The translations under genes and the position numbers were made by a program. This document shows positions 24,077 to 34,857 of a stretch of 64,000 bases of DNA, piece after piece (position 1 is the first letter of the stretch; every line of letters begins with the position of its first letter). The stretch comes from Brasenia schreberi. Taxonomy: Eukaryota; Streptophyta; Magnoliopsida; Nymphaeales; Cabombaceae. The notes beneath the pieces were generated by a model. That model was not told the origin of the DNA, did no database searches, and saw nothing but the letters and a program-made list of their open reading frames with translations. The DNA lies in the NCBI GenBank assembly GCA_036023115.1, contig JAYKKT010000079.1:8518501-8582500 (forward strand). The letters run 5' to 3'.

Positions 24077-25949
24077 TGTATGTTTGTATTTTTTGAACCT
24101 ATACTTAGAGGTTTTGGATCTATAGATAAGTTTTGAAAAGATTTTAGAACAAGGTTTGAAAATTGACCTGTTTTGGAATAATCAACGAGCATGCCAATTT
24201 TTTTTTAAACAAAATTTTTGATCTTATATGTACTTAAAACTTTGCTTTTAGAAAACATGTGCGAGTGTACTAGAAAGTTTACTTAAACTTGCAAAGGTTT
24301 GAGTATGACTTTGACTTTTAGGTGAATGTGAGAAAGTAGGTTTTTATCGATGTAGACCTTCTTGAATTGGTGCTTAATGGTCAACCTAGATGATTTGGGT
24401 GAGTTATTTTGATATAGATATAGGGTCAACCTAGACGATTTGGGTGAGTTATTTTAATATAGATATAGATACAGGAGAAGAATCAACATAAATTTATAGG
24501 GTTTAATGGATTCTTCTGATGTATAGCTTGCTCCTTCATGGCTCTAGACTTGGGCGATCCTCCTTTTTCAATGATGTTCAACGAAAATTATTGTTTATTC
24601 TTAAAATACAATGATTTGAGGCAATAACCCTAAGCTTGCAATAAGAATAAGACGCGGAAAAGGAGTAGAGGTGGCTTGAAGCCTTCTCTCTTGGTTTTCT
24701 CATAGACGATGCTCCGTCCTTAGGTTCTCCCTTGGTTAGGTCTCTCTCTCTCCTGGGCTCTCTTTTCTCATTTTTCTCCCTCTTTGGCTCTGTCTCCCTC
24801 TCTTCTTTTTATAGTTACTAAACTGAATCAAATCTTTCTTGGTTACTAGGCTCAATCAAGATCCAAATCAAATCCACTAAGAGATCAGCCTTGATGCACA
24901 ACTGGTGGGGGACAACCACACATGGGAGGTGGGTGCTATGCATGGGATGTGTGGGAATTGGGTCTCCCTCTCTTCTTTTATAGGCACTAAACCGAAATGG
25001 GTCTTTCTTGGGTTACTCGGCCCAATCAGGATCTAAATCCAATCCATTAGGAGACCAACCATCTTCCATAATTGCTGAGAGACATCCACATGTGAGAGGA
25101 GCAACTGGACATGTGTGAAACATGGGAAGAGGGGTGGATAAGTTGGAGGATGCATGAGAGTTGGACGGTGCACAAGGGAAAGGGGCACGTGGGAGTTGGG
25201 CGTTGTGCGGGGGTGCAGGGAAACTGGGCAATGCACGAGGCACGTGAGGACTAGGCATAGCACGGGGGTGCATGTGGTGGCCGACGGTGGCATGGTTCAT
25301 GCTTTTACCTTTTCCTACTTTGTGGCTTGATTTATCTAACCTTTTTCTGAACTACTTTAACCTTCTAATAAGTATAAGGCTTTATGGTGTATGATCTTCC
25401 TTGGTTAGGGGTGTTTCAGACTTTTTGGTTTTCTATTTCGGATTGATGATTTTGTCCTTTTCAGCTCGTAGGTCGATATTTTTAACCTTTCTGAGATCTC
25501 TTTAACCTTCTAATGGTTGTAGGGTTGGTTGGTGTAGGATCTTTCTCGATTAGAGGTATTTTGAATTTTCTATTTGATGCTTTACGCTTGGGCTTGAACC
25601 ATCACCAAAACTAAGTCTTCTTAGCTTCTTAGGTCTTGCTCCTTTTCTCCTCAATATTTTATCCATGTCTGTTCTATTTTTTTGTCTTTTTAATTCAATA
25701 TTTTTGTAAGGATAAAATGGTCATCTTATAAAGGTTTTGTAGGTAAAATATTATTTTTGTGTGAAATGCCTAATTTTGACTTCTAGAACCCCCTCTTTGA
25801 AGAAATCATGCTTGAAATTGTAAAATTTCGCTAATGTAGTCTTTAGGGTAAAATAGTTATTTTTTAAGATTTTGTCAAAGTTTGAATTTTTTGGTGGGGC
25901 TTTAAGTACCCTTCATTTTGAAGTTTCCACAAAATTTTGGGTATATACA
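24077..25949 (-). repeat. 5' LTR of element D
   Basis: On the minus strand the LTR starts TGTATATACCCAAAATTTTG at 25949, matching the start of the three LTR units. Its 3' end is placed at 24077, because the sequence there (plus strand TGTATGTTTG, then TTTTGAACCTATACTTAGAG) aligns with the right ends of the units at 49886 and 58706. A TATA-like CTATAAAAAGAAGAG lies at about 24812-24802. A motif TTGGCATGCTCG (minus strand, 24197-24186) that looks like a primer-binding site falls about 110 bases inside this boundary, which is unexpected. Confidence 0.6.
24794..25065 (-). repeat. Duplicated promoter block in the LTR of element D
   Basis: Two roughly 100-bp blocks about 171 bp apart (24794-24892 and 24965-25065) match closely. 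They share TCTCCCTCTCTTCTTTT, a TATA-like core, TCTTTCTTGG, GTTACT and CCAATCAGGATCTAAATC (with small changes). Each contains a TATA-like core (CTATAAAAAG and CCTATAAAAG on the minus strand), so the LTR carries two tandem core promoters. Confidence 0.7.
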
Positions 25950-25959
25950 AAGGTAGACT

Positions 25960-26675
25960 TGTTATGACGTAAGGTCCTTCCAGTTGGGGCACCATTTTCC
26001 TAAAGGATGGGACTTTGTCATGTATAGCTTAAGAACTGGGTCACCAACCAAATTCATCCTTTGATTTTATTAGGTAAACAACAATGAACTTAAAATAATC
26101 ATTAATAAATGAAAGAAAGTATTTGTATCGAGTAACTGAAGTAATTGGGCTAGGGCCCCATAGGCCCCATACATAGAATGAATTAAATCAAAATGACTTT
26201 GAGTTCTCGATACACTTCTAGGAAAATTGACTCGAACATGCTTGCCTAATTGACGGCTCACACTCTAAGCATACTTTCTTATTGAGTTTAACTAATTATG
26301 GTACAATTATCTTTAACTTTGATAGTGGTAGATGTCTTAATCTTTGATGCCAAATGATCGCCTCTTGATTATGTTGTGTTGCTGAGATATTTATTGAAAT
26401 TTTGCTTGCGGTTTTCTCATATAGTATAGGCCTCCACTTTTCTTACCAAATCCATGGATCATTTTCATCTCCCTTTCCTGAGATGTACAATACGATGAGG
26501 AGAAATATACACCACAATTCAGTCTTTTTGTTAGGGTACTAACATATAGAAGATTTATTGAAATCTTAGGTACATATAATACTGGATCAAGAAGTCCTAA
26601 CGATGTCCATATTTTTTCTTTTCCAGTTATTGATATAAAAGAATTATCTACAATTTTAACCAAATAACTCAATAT
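25960..26675 (-). mobile_element. Ty1/copia fragment E (protease to integrase start)
   Basis: The minus strand reads a copia protease-side stretch at 26672-26391 (VLYVPKISINLLYVSTLTK, GLYYMRKP), then a decayed zinc-binding region, then the integrase start at 26240-26060 (QSHFDLIHSMYG-like, VTRYKYFLSFINDY, VYLIKSKDEF). Stops and a frameshift are present. It is a different copia family from A and B. Its gag side ends at about 26680 where a plus-strand copia fragment begins. Confidence 0.75.
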
Positions 26676-26679
26676 CTTT

Positions 26680-27460
26680 CTAAAGAGATGGTATCGATGC
26701 TATGATCACTGCACTAAGAAGTTCTTTGTTTCTAAAGATGTTATATTTCATGGGAATATACATTACTATTGCAGTGAGGGGGAGCTAGAGCAAGTTATAA
26801 AACAGGGGGAGTCAATTCTCATTATTATCAGAAGAAATTGAAGAAGATGATATTCAAGATCAAAAGTTAAAGGAGGATAGCAGAGAAAAGTCAAAAAAGC
26901 ATTATCCAAAGCAGATATCTGCAAGAGGAGCAAGAAAGAAACTTTTGACAGATATTAGAGTCACGAGAAGATGCTAAGAATGTAGCACTAAATTTTGAAG
27001 ATCCTACACCAACAACTCTATCAAGTGATCTAGAACTATCTATCGTAATACGGAAAAAAGAAGTGTGCATATCCGATTAGCAACTTTATTAACTACAAAG
27101 AAATGTCAATAAGCTACAAAGTATCTGTAGCAAACATTGATGCTGTAATAATTCTAATAAATTGAGAGGATGTCGTCTTAGCAAAATAATGGCAACTTGA
27201 TATGAAGAGGATATTGATGTACTAAAGAAAAACAATACCAGAAAAATTGTATCATTGCCAAAAGGAACAGAAGTTGTAGGCTGCAAATGAATATACATTG
27301 TAAAATACAAAGCATTAAGAGAAATTGATAGATACAAAGCTAGACTCATTGCAAAGGGATATAGTCAATCCTATAAGATAGATTATAATGAAACATTTAC
27401 CCTGGTTGCAAAGATGATATCCATACGTATTCTTATCAGCTTAGCAGTATTAATATATCT
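26680..27460 (+). mobile_element. Ty1/copia fragment F (integrase end to RT start)
   Basis: The plus strand encodes the end of the integrase (KKFFVSKDVIFHGNIHYYCS near 26720-26770) and a charged linker. The RT start is at 27215-27450 (KNNTRKIVSLPKGTEVVGC, IDRYKARLIAKGYSQSYKI, DYNETFTLVAKMISIRILIS). Frameshifts separate the pieces. It may be the other part of the same original element as fragment E, turned round by an inversion; the domains do not overlap between the two. Confidence 0.75.
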
Positions 27461-28290
27461 TTACACCCCAAATGAACATGCACTTTTGAGTACGTGCATA
27501 AATAAGTAATGGTTATTGTTGATACCCAAGTTCAACTTACCAGTTCATATATCTCATCGTATATGCAGTTTTTTTATTTTAATTACTAAAATTCTAAAAT
27601 CATATAAAATCTATGAAAGATCACAAAAATCATAATAAATCATGGAACTATTGGGGTGGTGGTGGCTGGGAGGGGAAGCATGCTATCATGTGTTAACTAG
27701 AAATGGAGGGATTGATATAGATTTGTAGGTTGAGATTGTTGAGAAGAATGTAGGTGTCAAATGTTCCATGTCATGACAAAGCCTTATGGGTGAGAGTGAT
27801 TCCATAGAAGTTATAAGACAATATTTGATAGTTTTTTTTACCTTTTTCATAGTAGTGCATCTTCTTTTTAACATCAACTTTTTCACTGCTTTATATTCAT
27901 TATTCCTTTCACACTATAGCCGTAACTTACCCATTCCACCACTTTGTATCCAATGGAGAATTGCTACGATAATGTTGTTATCGCTAACATCTCTTGATTA
28001 ATAAATAAGCTCATTACAGCTGCAGAATACATCTTTCTTAAACATAAATAATCAACTTCATCGCCCTCACATTCAACAATTATATATTTTGATGCACCAC
28101 ACTCAAATATGTTCCCGTTCTTCATATATTCAATATTTTTTCATCATCATTTCTATTTTGTAGTTTTGTATTATGCAATGAGAGATCACAACAAATGATA
28201 ATTGAGAAAGGATACAATAGTACAAATTCAAGCTTTTACGATAACAAACACAACTATTTCAACTGCTACAACTCTCAAAATATTTAAGAA
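27461..28290. other. Intergenic stretch without recognised gene
   Basis: No coding signature on either strand. The open frames here are short and of low complexity. Confidence 0.5.
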
Positions 28291-28534
28291 CACAATTTCA
28301 AGGGTAACACTGTTGAAAATATGACACACGCTGCTGGCATTTATGTATGCATAAATTACCAACGGTCATGTAATTATTGAAAATATTTTCTGACGGTCGT
28401 GTATTTCAAGGTTTAGAACCGTCAAAAATGTTTTAAATATTATTGAAAGTTCTTTTGCTTATTTCCAGTGGTTTCCAACTTCCGGAAATAGTATTTATAA
28501 ATAAAAAGCCTCAATCCCTAATCCCAAATCCTCT

Positions 28535-29050
28535 TTCTCTCTCGATTTCCCAGCAACTAAATCCCTAATCCTCTTTATTTCTCTCTTGATTTTTGGGCAA
28601 TCAAATCACCTTAAAAAAGTAAGGAAGCATCTCATCGTGGGTCGATCGTCTGACTGAAATCGATTTCACTTCCCTCTCCTTAGATATTGCGGCTATCACT
28701 GGCTCAAGATTTTGTTTCTTCATACCCAGGCCTCCCCAGTCCATTCAATTCAGTTGTGACACCGCAACATGGTCTAAGTTCATTGCCGTCAACGATCCAA
28801 GGGAGGGGCATGTGTTTCCTGCCGATTACCTTCCTTCTTTACTTTATGTGCAAATATTTCATCTGTACCCGAGACAACACGGTAGTGAACCAGCAATTAT
28901 AAGCAACAAAGCAAATCGCTTTGCATGTCAATCTCATCGCCTAATCCTCTTTCTCTTTCTCGATTTTTCGGTAACCAAATCACTAATCCTCTCTCTTTTT
29001 CTCAATGTTTTGGAAACCAAATCACCTGAAAAAAGGGAGCATCTCATCGT
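28535..29050 (+). repeat. Pair of about 108-bp direct repeats
   Basis: The block at about 28535-28640 (CCTCTTTCTCTCTCGATTTC to GGAAGCATCTCATCG) recurs at about 28938-29050 (CCTCTTTCTCTTTCTCGATT to GGGAGCATCTCATCG). Shared landmarks are CAAATCACCT and AGCATCTCATCG. Both copies look like pyrimidine-rich 5' leader sequence. Confidence 0.75.
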
Positions 29051-29164
29051 CTTCTCAATCTCATCACCTCCAGCTGCAATATGCACAACAGGTCGATAGT
29101 TATGTGTGGGTAATGCTCTGCCAAAAATGCTACTATTCTTTTCTTTTGGTAGTTAGTGTCTCTC

Positions 29165-29625
29165 CACTCTCTAGCTAACTTTGTTTGGTGGTTTGAATTC
29201 CATTGCTGGTGAATTAACGTGCGAATCGAAGTACAAAACATTATAATTTGTGGGCCATGGCACATTAAAACCCACAAATTTCTCAGATCAGTCATTGTGA
29301 AATTCTTGTTTTTCTAATTGTTAGATCATATTCTTGATTTTTTTTGGAGATCTTGGCATCTTGACCTTTCCTTTTAGATTTCTATCATGTGCTATTAGGA
29401 AAGGCTGCAACACTTAGTCCCAATGAATCACACAGTAACCATAGCATTTCTAGTTAGCTTTGTTTAGTGGTTTGAACACCATTGCTGGTGAATTAACATG
29501 TGTGAATTGAAGTGTAAAACATTGTAATTTGTGGCACCTAGTACATTAAAATCCTCAAAATTTTCAGATCAGTCATTGTAAAATTCTTGTTTTTTTAATT
29601 GTTAGATCATAGTCTTGATTTTGTT
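29165..29625 (+). repeat. Pair of about 170-bp direct repeats upstream of the BEL1-like exon
   Basis: The block at about 29168-29340 (TAGCTAACTTTGTTTGGTGG, CCATTGCTGGTGAATTAAC, TCAGATCAGTCATTGTGAAA, TTAGATCATATTCTTGATTTT) recurs at about 29452-29625 with roughly ten to fifteen percent change. It lies in what would be the intron before the exon at 29993. Confidence 0.8.
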
Positions 29626-29992
29626 AGGATCATAAAATGTTCTCTTTGGTTGGGTCATTCAATATTGTTAGAAGCTTCTTATTGCTATAATGTAGTGCTT
29701 GCAGAAGTATAAAGTATAAACCGGATCCAAGATGACATTTATATTTTCATGGCCATTCGTACTTTCTGTCTCATTTTCTCATTTTGTAAGTATCATCTAC
29801 CTAGTACCACCTTTTAATTAAACTAATATTCAACCGCACTATCAAGCTAGAAAAAATCTATTAATCAATTTATTCTTTTTGGCACTTTATAGAGTATACT
29901 TGTTCATTTTTTTCTAAAATAATCATAGACAAATGCTAATCTTTCTTTTTTTTATGATGGAGAATGATTTGTGATGTGGGTTTTGGGTAAAC

Positions 29993-30240
29993 AGAAGATA
30001 CAATCAATATTGCGAATGAATGCAACAAATGGAGAATGCATTTGACTCGGTTTTGGAGATGGACACGACATTGTCATACACATCCTTATCTCAAAAGGCC
30101 ATGTTAAGACATTTCAGGTGATGGAGAGATTCAATTGTGAGCCAACTAAAGATAGCGAGTGAGCTGCTTGGAGAAAAAGGTGTTAGCAGGCTTAGTGAAA
30201 TAACAAAGGGAGAAATGACAAGGCATTTAAGCCTATATGG
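29993..30240 (+). pseudogene. Fragment of a BEL1-like homeobox gene (POX domain exon)
   Basis: One frame reads RRYNQYCE, stop, MQQMENAFDSVLEMDTTLSY, TSLSQKAMLRHFR, stop, WRDSIVSQLKIASELLGEKG, EITKGEMTRHLSLYGM. The order RRYxxYCxQMQ, then a Tyr-Thr-Ser-Leu/Ala stretch, then QKAMxRHFRCLxD, then QLKxxxELLGEK and TKGET is the POX (BELL) domain of BEL1-like homeodomain transcription factors. The ELLGEK and TKGE wording points to the BLH8/BLH9 (PENNYWISE type) subgroup; this is from memory. A pyrimidine-rich tract and AG (TTTTGGGTAAACAG) precede it, so it looks like a genomic exon with its upstream intron rather than a cDNA. Two in-frame stops and the lack of a homeobox downstream mark it as a dead fragment. 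Confidence 0.75.
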
Positions 30241-30720
30241 CATGTATATATTAGTTTTAAAAGTTTATAATATTAGATATTGAATTTGGTTTTATTTGGC
30301 CCATATGATATTTATGTACTAGTTCTAATTAGACATTGATCTTCTTAGATATATATAAATCTGCAAGATAAATTATATGATGGTAATAACAAATTGTACA
30401 TCTTTGTGAAGGGATTCTACTCCAAAATCCATGTGAAAATTTGAATGATCAAAAAATATTTCCGGCTGATGGTTTTCCATAAGACATTTTCGACGGTCGA
30501 CGAAAAGAATTCTAAAAATTCTTTTCTAGCGGTTTTATGGTACATTTGTAATAGTTGTAAGGACTTTTTCTGGCGGTTGATTAAGTATTTCGAGGTTGTT
30601 TAGTTTTTTTTTTGAGAATTATCCGTCTTTTCCGGTTCAATCGTCATAAATGATTTTTTTCAAAAACCATAAAAAAATAGTTTGGAGGACCATGAAAAAA
30701 AAACAGATTTTATACCGGTG

Positions 30721-32560
30721 ATGGGAAAGAAGAGGTTAAGACCATAACTGGCCTAAGCCTGTGAAAGGGAGACGGGAGATGCAGTTGAATGGGGAATGCA
30801 GCCCCAGCTCCACTCCGGCTCCGTTCATGGGCCGATCTACTTGGAGAGAGAGAGAGTGCATGAATAGGAGAGGATAAAAGAAAGAGTGATGACTCATAAG
30901 CGCGTGCCAGTAGAGTACCAAAGAATGTAAAAAATGCCTCGAAGATCTTAAGTGAACACCGGAAATCATTCGAGAGAGAGAAAGAGGTATTAGAAAGAGA
31001 AGAGAGCTTGAAGGGGTGAGAGACTAAGAAGAAAGAGGAACATTGTGTGAAAAAAATAGTTCCAAAGGAAAAAGGTTGTGTGGATGACAATTTGAAGTGT
31101 GACCGTAGTAGTTCGGATATTCCCGTCGTGTAAAATGTTCAAGTGGATCTGTCGATCTAGTCTGGAAGGTTTTCCTTTTTGCTTTTATTGCCACGCTTCT
31201 TCAACAAAGGTTGGCTTGACGAATCGAATCTGAACCGCGGTGGATATTAGAAATGCGGAGGTAGCTGGGCTCTGCCACTTGCGAAGTCAATTGGGCCTGC
31301 CGTCAGCTTGCTCAGACACGTATTCATGCATTAAAGAGACTCGCCGGGTGTTCCCTTGACTTTTGGAGCGTTGTGTAAAGGATCAGCCGATCTGAGTCGT
31401 GGGATAAGATCTGTATTCGCTATTGATGATCGTTAGCATGAAAGAAGAATCTGGTGTCTAGTGCACCACGTCAAAGTGTGAGTGAGAATTGCTGAAATTT
31501 GACGCATGAAATAGTAATTATGAACAGGCAGAGAAAGTCAAGCTGAGAAGACCATGTCATATTCCCCATTTTAACAAAATAAAGAAAACGACGTACCCAA
31601 TTTGACTCTTGCACCATGTTCATTAGCTTGGTGCAACATTCCCGTCTGCGCTGGTAAAAATGTCCTTGGCATTACCAAAACTTAGCGTCTTTTAAACAAA
31701 ACTTCTGACGTTAGACTTGAGCGTTTTGTTTCCATGATCACAGTCAAATGGGGACTCTTATTTAGCTGCGAATTGACGGCAAAGCTTGTCCCCAATTAAA
31801 ACGTTGGATTGAGTACTTGTGACTAATTTTGTCAAGACGGTACTGATGATGTTTGAGTTCGAGGCTTTCGACCTCTTGTTGAAGAACATGAAGAAACTTT
31901 CCGAGACCTTCTTACTTGAAAGAAAATGGTAAAATATTCCAGTTTGGTAACACTGAGACACCTCATGGCAGGTAGGAGCCAACATGTGGAATAAAACTAC
32001 TAAGCCTTGGGAAAAAATGGTATTACATATGTTATGTAACGTTCTCTTTGTTGGCGAGGAATTATACAAGGTTATAGAAGAAGTGTACTGGTGATAGTTT
32101 TATGTTTCCGCTTGGCATATCTACGTAACCTCATAAAAGAAGTAGTTTAACGTCCTGGATTTTGATCTGTGAGAAAATCCCGTCCATGTTTATGCTGTTT
32201 AATACTTCATTTTAATCTTTCGGGTTCTTTTTTCAGCTGTTATCCAAGAAGTGTCGAGACAGTTTTACGTTTCTGCTTGTGAAATTTCCTCCCGTAAAAC
32301 AAAGAAATAATTTAGGCCCTCTAACGTGCCTTTTCTCTCTCTTCGTCGGCAAAGATGTGAAAATAACACTAGAACCAAGTTGCCATCAGAGATGACCAAA
32401 GAGACCTAATCTATTTCCCACCCGTTTTCTCCTTTTCACATTTTCGCCGTGAAAACCTCTTCTTATCCCTTTGACTCAGTACTAAGAAGGAGATCTCCAT
32501 GCTCATCCAGTCTCTCTTTCCTCTCTCTATCTCAACCACCTACCAAATGCTTCCGACGTC
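30721..32560. other. Intergenic region upstream of BAHD gene 1
   Basis: No gene recognised. Minus-strand open frames at 30710-31090 and 31758-32069 lack family signatures. Purine-rich GAGAGA tracts occur at about 30844-30855 and 30973-30985, and pyrimidine-rich CTCTCT at 32335-32530, common in plant promoters and leaders. Confidence 0.5.
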
Positions 32561-32561
32561 C

Positions 32562-32570
32562 TATATAAAT
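32562..32570 (+). promoter_or_regulatory. TATA box of BAHD gene 1
   Basis: TATATAAAT lies 109 bases before the start codon, placing transcription start near 32595 and giving a leader of roughly 75 bases. A CT-rich stretch precedes it. No other ATG lies between the expected start site and 32671. Confidence 0.65.
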
Positions 32571-32670
32571 AGAATGACATACAACACATATATAGGTGAA
32601 ACGCCCAACCTACTATACCCAGGAAGTCTATCAAGTTCCATTGGTGCTGAACACTAGTTTTGGTTGAGTC

Positions 32671-34857
32671 ATGGAGGTGAAACACCAAACCTGCACTCTA
32701 GTGAAGCCGACGACTTGCTTCAACAAAGAGATCCCACTAACCATCTTCGACAGGAAGGCCTCAGACCTTCACATCGCCGTTATCTTTGTTTACAACACCC
32801 AAACCGCCACGAACGACGAGATCAAGCAGGCTCTCTCAAGAGCTCTCTCTTACTACCCTCAACTGGCCGGCCGGCTAGTTCATCACCCGTACTCCCCAAA
32901 GTTAGTCATCGACCAAGACTCCGGCGTGCCCGTCATTGAGACGACAGTCACCGGCAGGGTGGATGACTATCTCCCAATTGAGCCATCTCCTTCACTCTAC
33001 GACCTTCACCCAGTAGTAGAGGGCTCAAACCCAATGCTCGTGATCCAGCTCAATAGGTTCGACTGTGGCGGTCTTGTGATTGGACTCAGCGCCAGCCACA
33101 AGGTCGCGGACGGGCAGGCTATGAGCGATTTCTTCGTTTCGTGGGCTCGGTTGCTACGAGCCGAGAAGCTTGACCACCCACCCATACACGATCACCCACT
33201 TTTAGCCGCTAGGAACCCACCTAAGTGCCAATACCCACATGACCGAGTCGAGTTTTCGAGTCTACCTCCCGTTGGTGACAACGGTGACGTAGAGACCATG
33301 GAGAACGTGAAAGTCGGTTATTCATGGGAGTTCATAAGGGAGCTCAAGGAGAGGGCAGGCCATATCCGGCCCGGGCTCGAGCACAGTACTTTCGAGTGCT
33401 TACTCTCGCACGTGTGGAGGAAAACGAGCATTGCCCGCGGGCTAGCCGACGACGAAGTCACGCGTGTGAGGGTGCTGGTGAACGGGCGGCCCAGGTTGGG
33501 CATCCCCCAGGAGTTCTTCGGAAACTTGGTGCTGGAGGCCTACCCCACCACTAAAGGGAAGGAGCTCATCAAGGTAATCGCAAGTTCTTCAATTATAGTA
33601 CGCTTATCTGAGCCACGACCAAAGGGATCCAGTTGTGAAACTCGAGCGTCTTGAAACTACGTGTATCATTTGAGCGTTTTTGTCGTTTCTTCTTACCGGC
33701 GACTTGGAGTTTGAGAGCTTGCTTAAAACACTTAAAATGAAGAGCTTAACGATGTCTAACTTAAGTGTCCTTGATCTATCAAAAGAAAAAAAAACGAGTG
33801 GCACCGATGAGAAAACCGTTCTTTCCGGGCTTCGGACCTCCTCCAAAAGATAAAAAGGAAAGAAACGCGTCCTAACCAATTAATACTGGTTTGAGTTCTC
33901 CGTTCAGGCCATGCTACTTCCACCTCTCGCCTCACGCGCCACCCAGAAAAAGAAAAAAGAAGTAAAAACAGACCACTTACCGAATAGCTCTTTACTGAAG
34001 AACTCCGCTTGAAGTTTATATGATTCTGACCCAGCAAAGCACATTACCTTTCATATATACTTTGAATCTGCTTTTTAAGTGACACGAAGCACTCGTGGAG
34101 ACACTATAACTCTTGCAATAAAGTTAGCCAAGTGTAGACCTACACGAAAACCCGCAATAAGCTGGATTCATGGCCAACAAGTTCAGCCTTCTGTCCCCAC
34201 TTAATACACCATCTGTCACGTTATAAGGTAGCGGTGGTCCTTTACGTGTGTGAGAATGCCTATGTGCTTGTGTGATATATCTTAAATATATACGTAAAGC
34301 TATTTCTTTTATAGAATATACTGTTAATTCTTGGACCGCAAGCTTTAGTGTTTTGCTCTAGGTCCTGTGCTGATCAAGGATGTCACTTGAATTAATCCTC
34401 AGTATACAGTTTTCTAATCGAAGGTGTCAGAATTCCTACGTTTCACTCATGTCTAAATGTTTCCCATGCCGACAACCTTGAACAGGAGGGTGTGGGCTAC
34501 GGCGCAAGGTTGATCAAGGACGCTGTCGCCCGGCTCGGGCGAGACTATTTCCAGTCTTTTATCGACTTTGGGGAGTTGTACAAGAACAAAGAATTGGTCC
34601 CTTCGCAAGATGTAGAGGACAACTTCTTGATTCCGGACTTGGAGGTGGATAGCTGGCTGGGTTTCCAATTCCACGAATTGGATATGGGGGGCGGCCCGCC
34701 TTGTGACTTCATGCCTTCGTGGATTCCCATGGAGGGCCTTGTAATAGTCGTTCGTGCACCATCCAGAGAGAGAGGCAAAGGCGGTATCAACGTTATTGTC
34801 ACCCTCTTCCGAGAGCACGCTGAAATCTTCAAGAAGATCGCCCACTCCATCGACTGA
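32671..34857 (+). CDS. BAHD acyltransferase 1 (hydroxycinnamoyl N-acyltransferase-like), two exons
   Basis: BAHD enzymes transfer an acyl group from a CoA thioester to an alcohol or amine in the cytosol. Exon 1 is 32671-33573 (301 codons, ending KGKELIK before GTAATC). Exon 2 is 34486-34857 (starting EGVGYGARLIKDAV after AACAG). The intron is 912 bp, GT-AG, phase 0, at the position usual for BAHD genes. The joined protein is 424 residues, normal for the family. HXXXD is intact (HKVAD, residues 143-147). The DFGWG motif is DMGGG (about 367-371), followed by GPPC and PSWIPMEGLVIVV. The G variant and this C-terminal wording resemble tryptamine/agmatine hydroxycinnamoyltransferases; substrate is unproven. 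ATG at 32671 is the first after the TATA box. The exons are GC-richer than their surroundings. LINE debris starts about 250 bp downstream. Confidence 0.88.

Larger units (their letters stand above)
15155..25949 (-). mobile_element. Ty3/gypsy element D, one LTR plus gag-pol, split by an LTR unit
   Basis: This is the most complete gypsy copy. On the minus strand it runs LTR (25949-24077), gag (about 24070-22700), protease region (22690-21500), RT (20990-19831), RNase H and integrase (16409-15155). The foreign 3.4-kb unit at 16415-19825 interrupts it at the RT/RNase H connection. Wording is very close to element C (LLAYERNYQAMEKTC and the zinc-binding and integrase blocks), so C and D are the same family. 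The end of the integrase, the 3' untranslated region and the second LTR are missing, cut near 15155. Frameshifts throughout indicate that it is not active. Confidence 0.85.
28294..30720. mobile_element. Possible CACTA-like DNA transposon segment carrying gene fragments
   Basis: Both ends carry dispersed subterminal motifs of the kind seen in plant CACTA elements. On the left are CAACGGTCATG, TGACGGTCGTG and AACCGTCAAAAATG (28358-28430). On the right are TTTCGACGGTCGACG, TAGCGGTTTTA, TGGCGGTTGATT and TTCCGGTTCAATCG (30487-30650). Candidate termini are CACTGTTGAAAATA near 28297 and the complement of TATACCGGTG near 30719, but they match only weakly and I see no target duplication. No transposase was found. 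Inside are a TATA-like sequence near 28494, duplicated leader-like blocks and a BEL1-like exon. The element call is an inference. Confidence 0.35.

Noticed and set aside
25013..25300. Proline-rich minus-strand frames of 86 and 95 codons
   Set aside because: They lie within the LTR of element D, overlap each other and have low-complexity composition; no family signature.
30710..31090. Minus-strand frame of 126 codons, serine- and phenylalanine-rich
   Set aside because: No family signature, overlapped by another frame, and made from GAGA-rich intergenic sequence.
31758..32069. Minus-strand frame of 103 codons upstream of BAHD gene 1
   Set aside because: No recognised motif, no promoter features, and sits in the likely upstream region of the plus-strand gene.
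32664..32939. Overlapping frame in another phase at the start of BAHD gene 1
   Set aside because: It begins without an ATG and is a shadow of the BAHD exon, whose own frame has family motifs.
33318..33554. Two further frames over BAHD exon 1 (one on each strand)
   Set aside because: GC-rich exon sequence leaves several phases open; only the BAHD phase has conserved motifs.
34453..34850. Minus-strand frames of 101 and 130 codons opposite BAHD exon 2
   Set aside because: Shadows of the exon; no recognised family.
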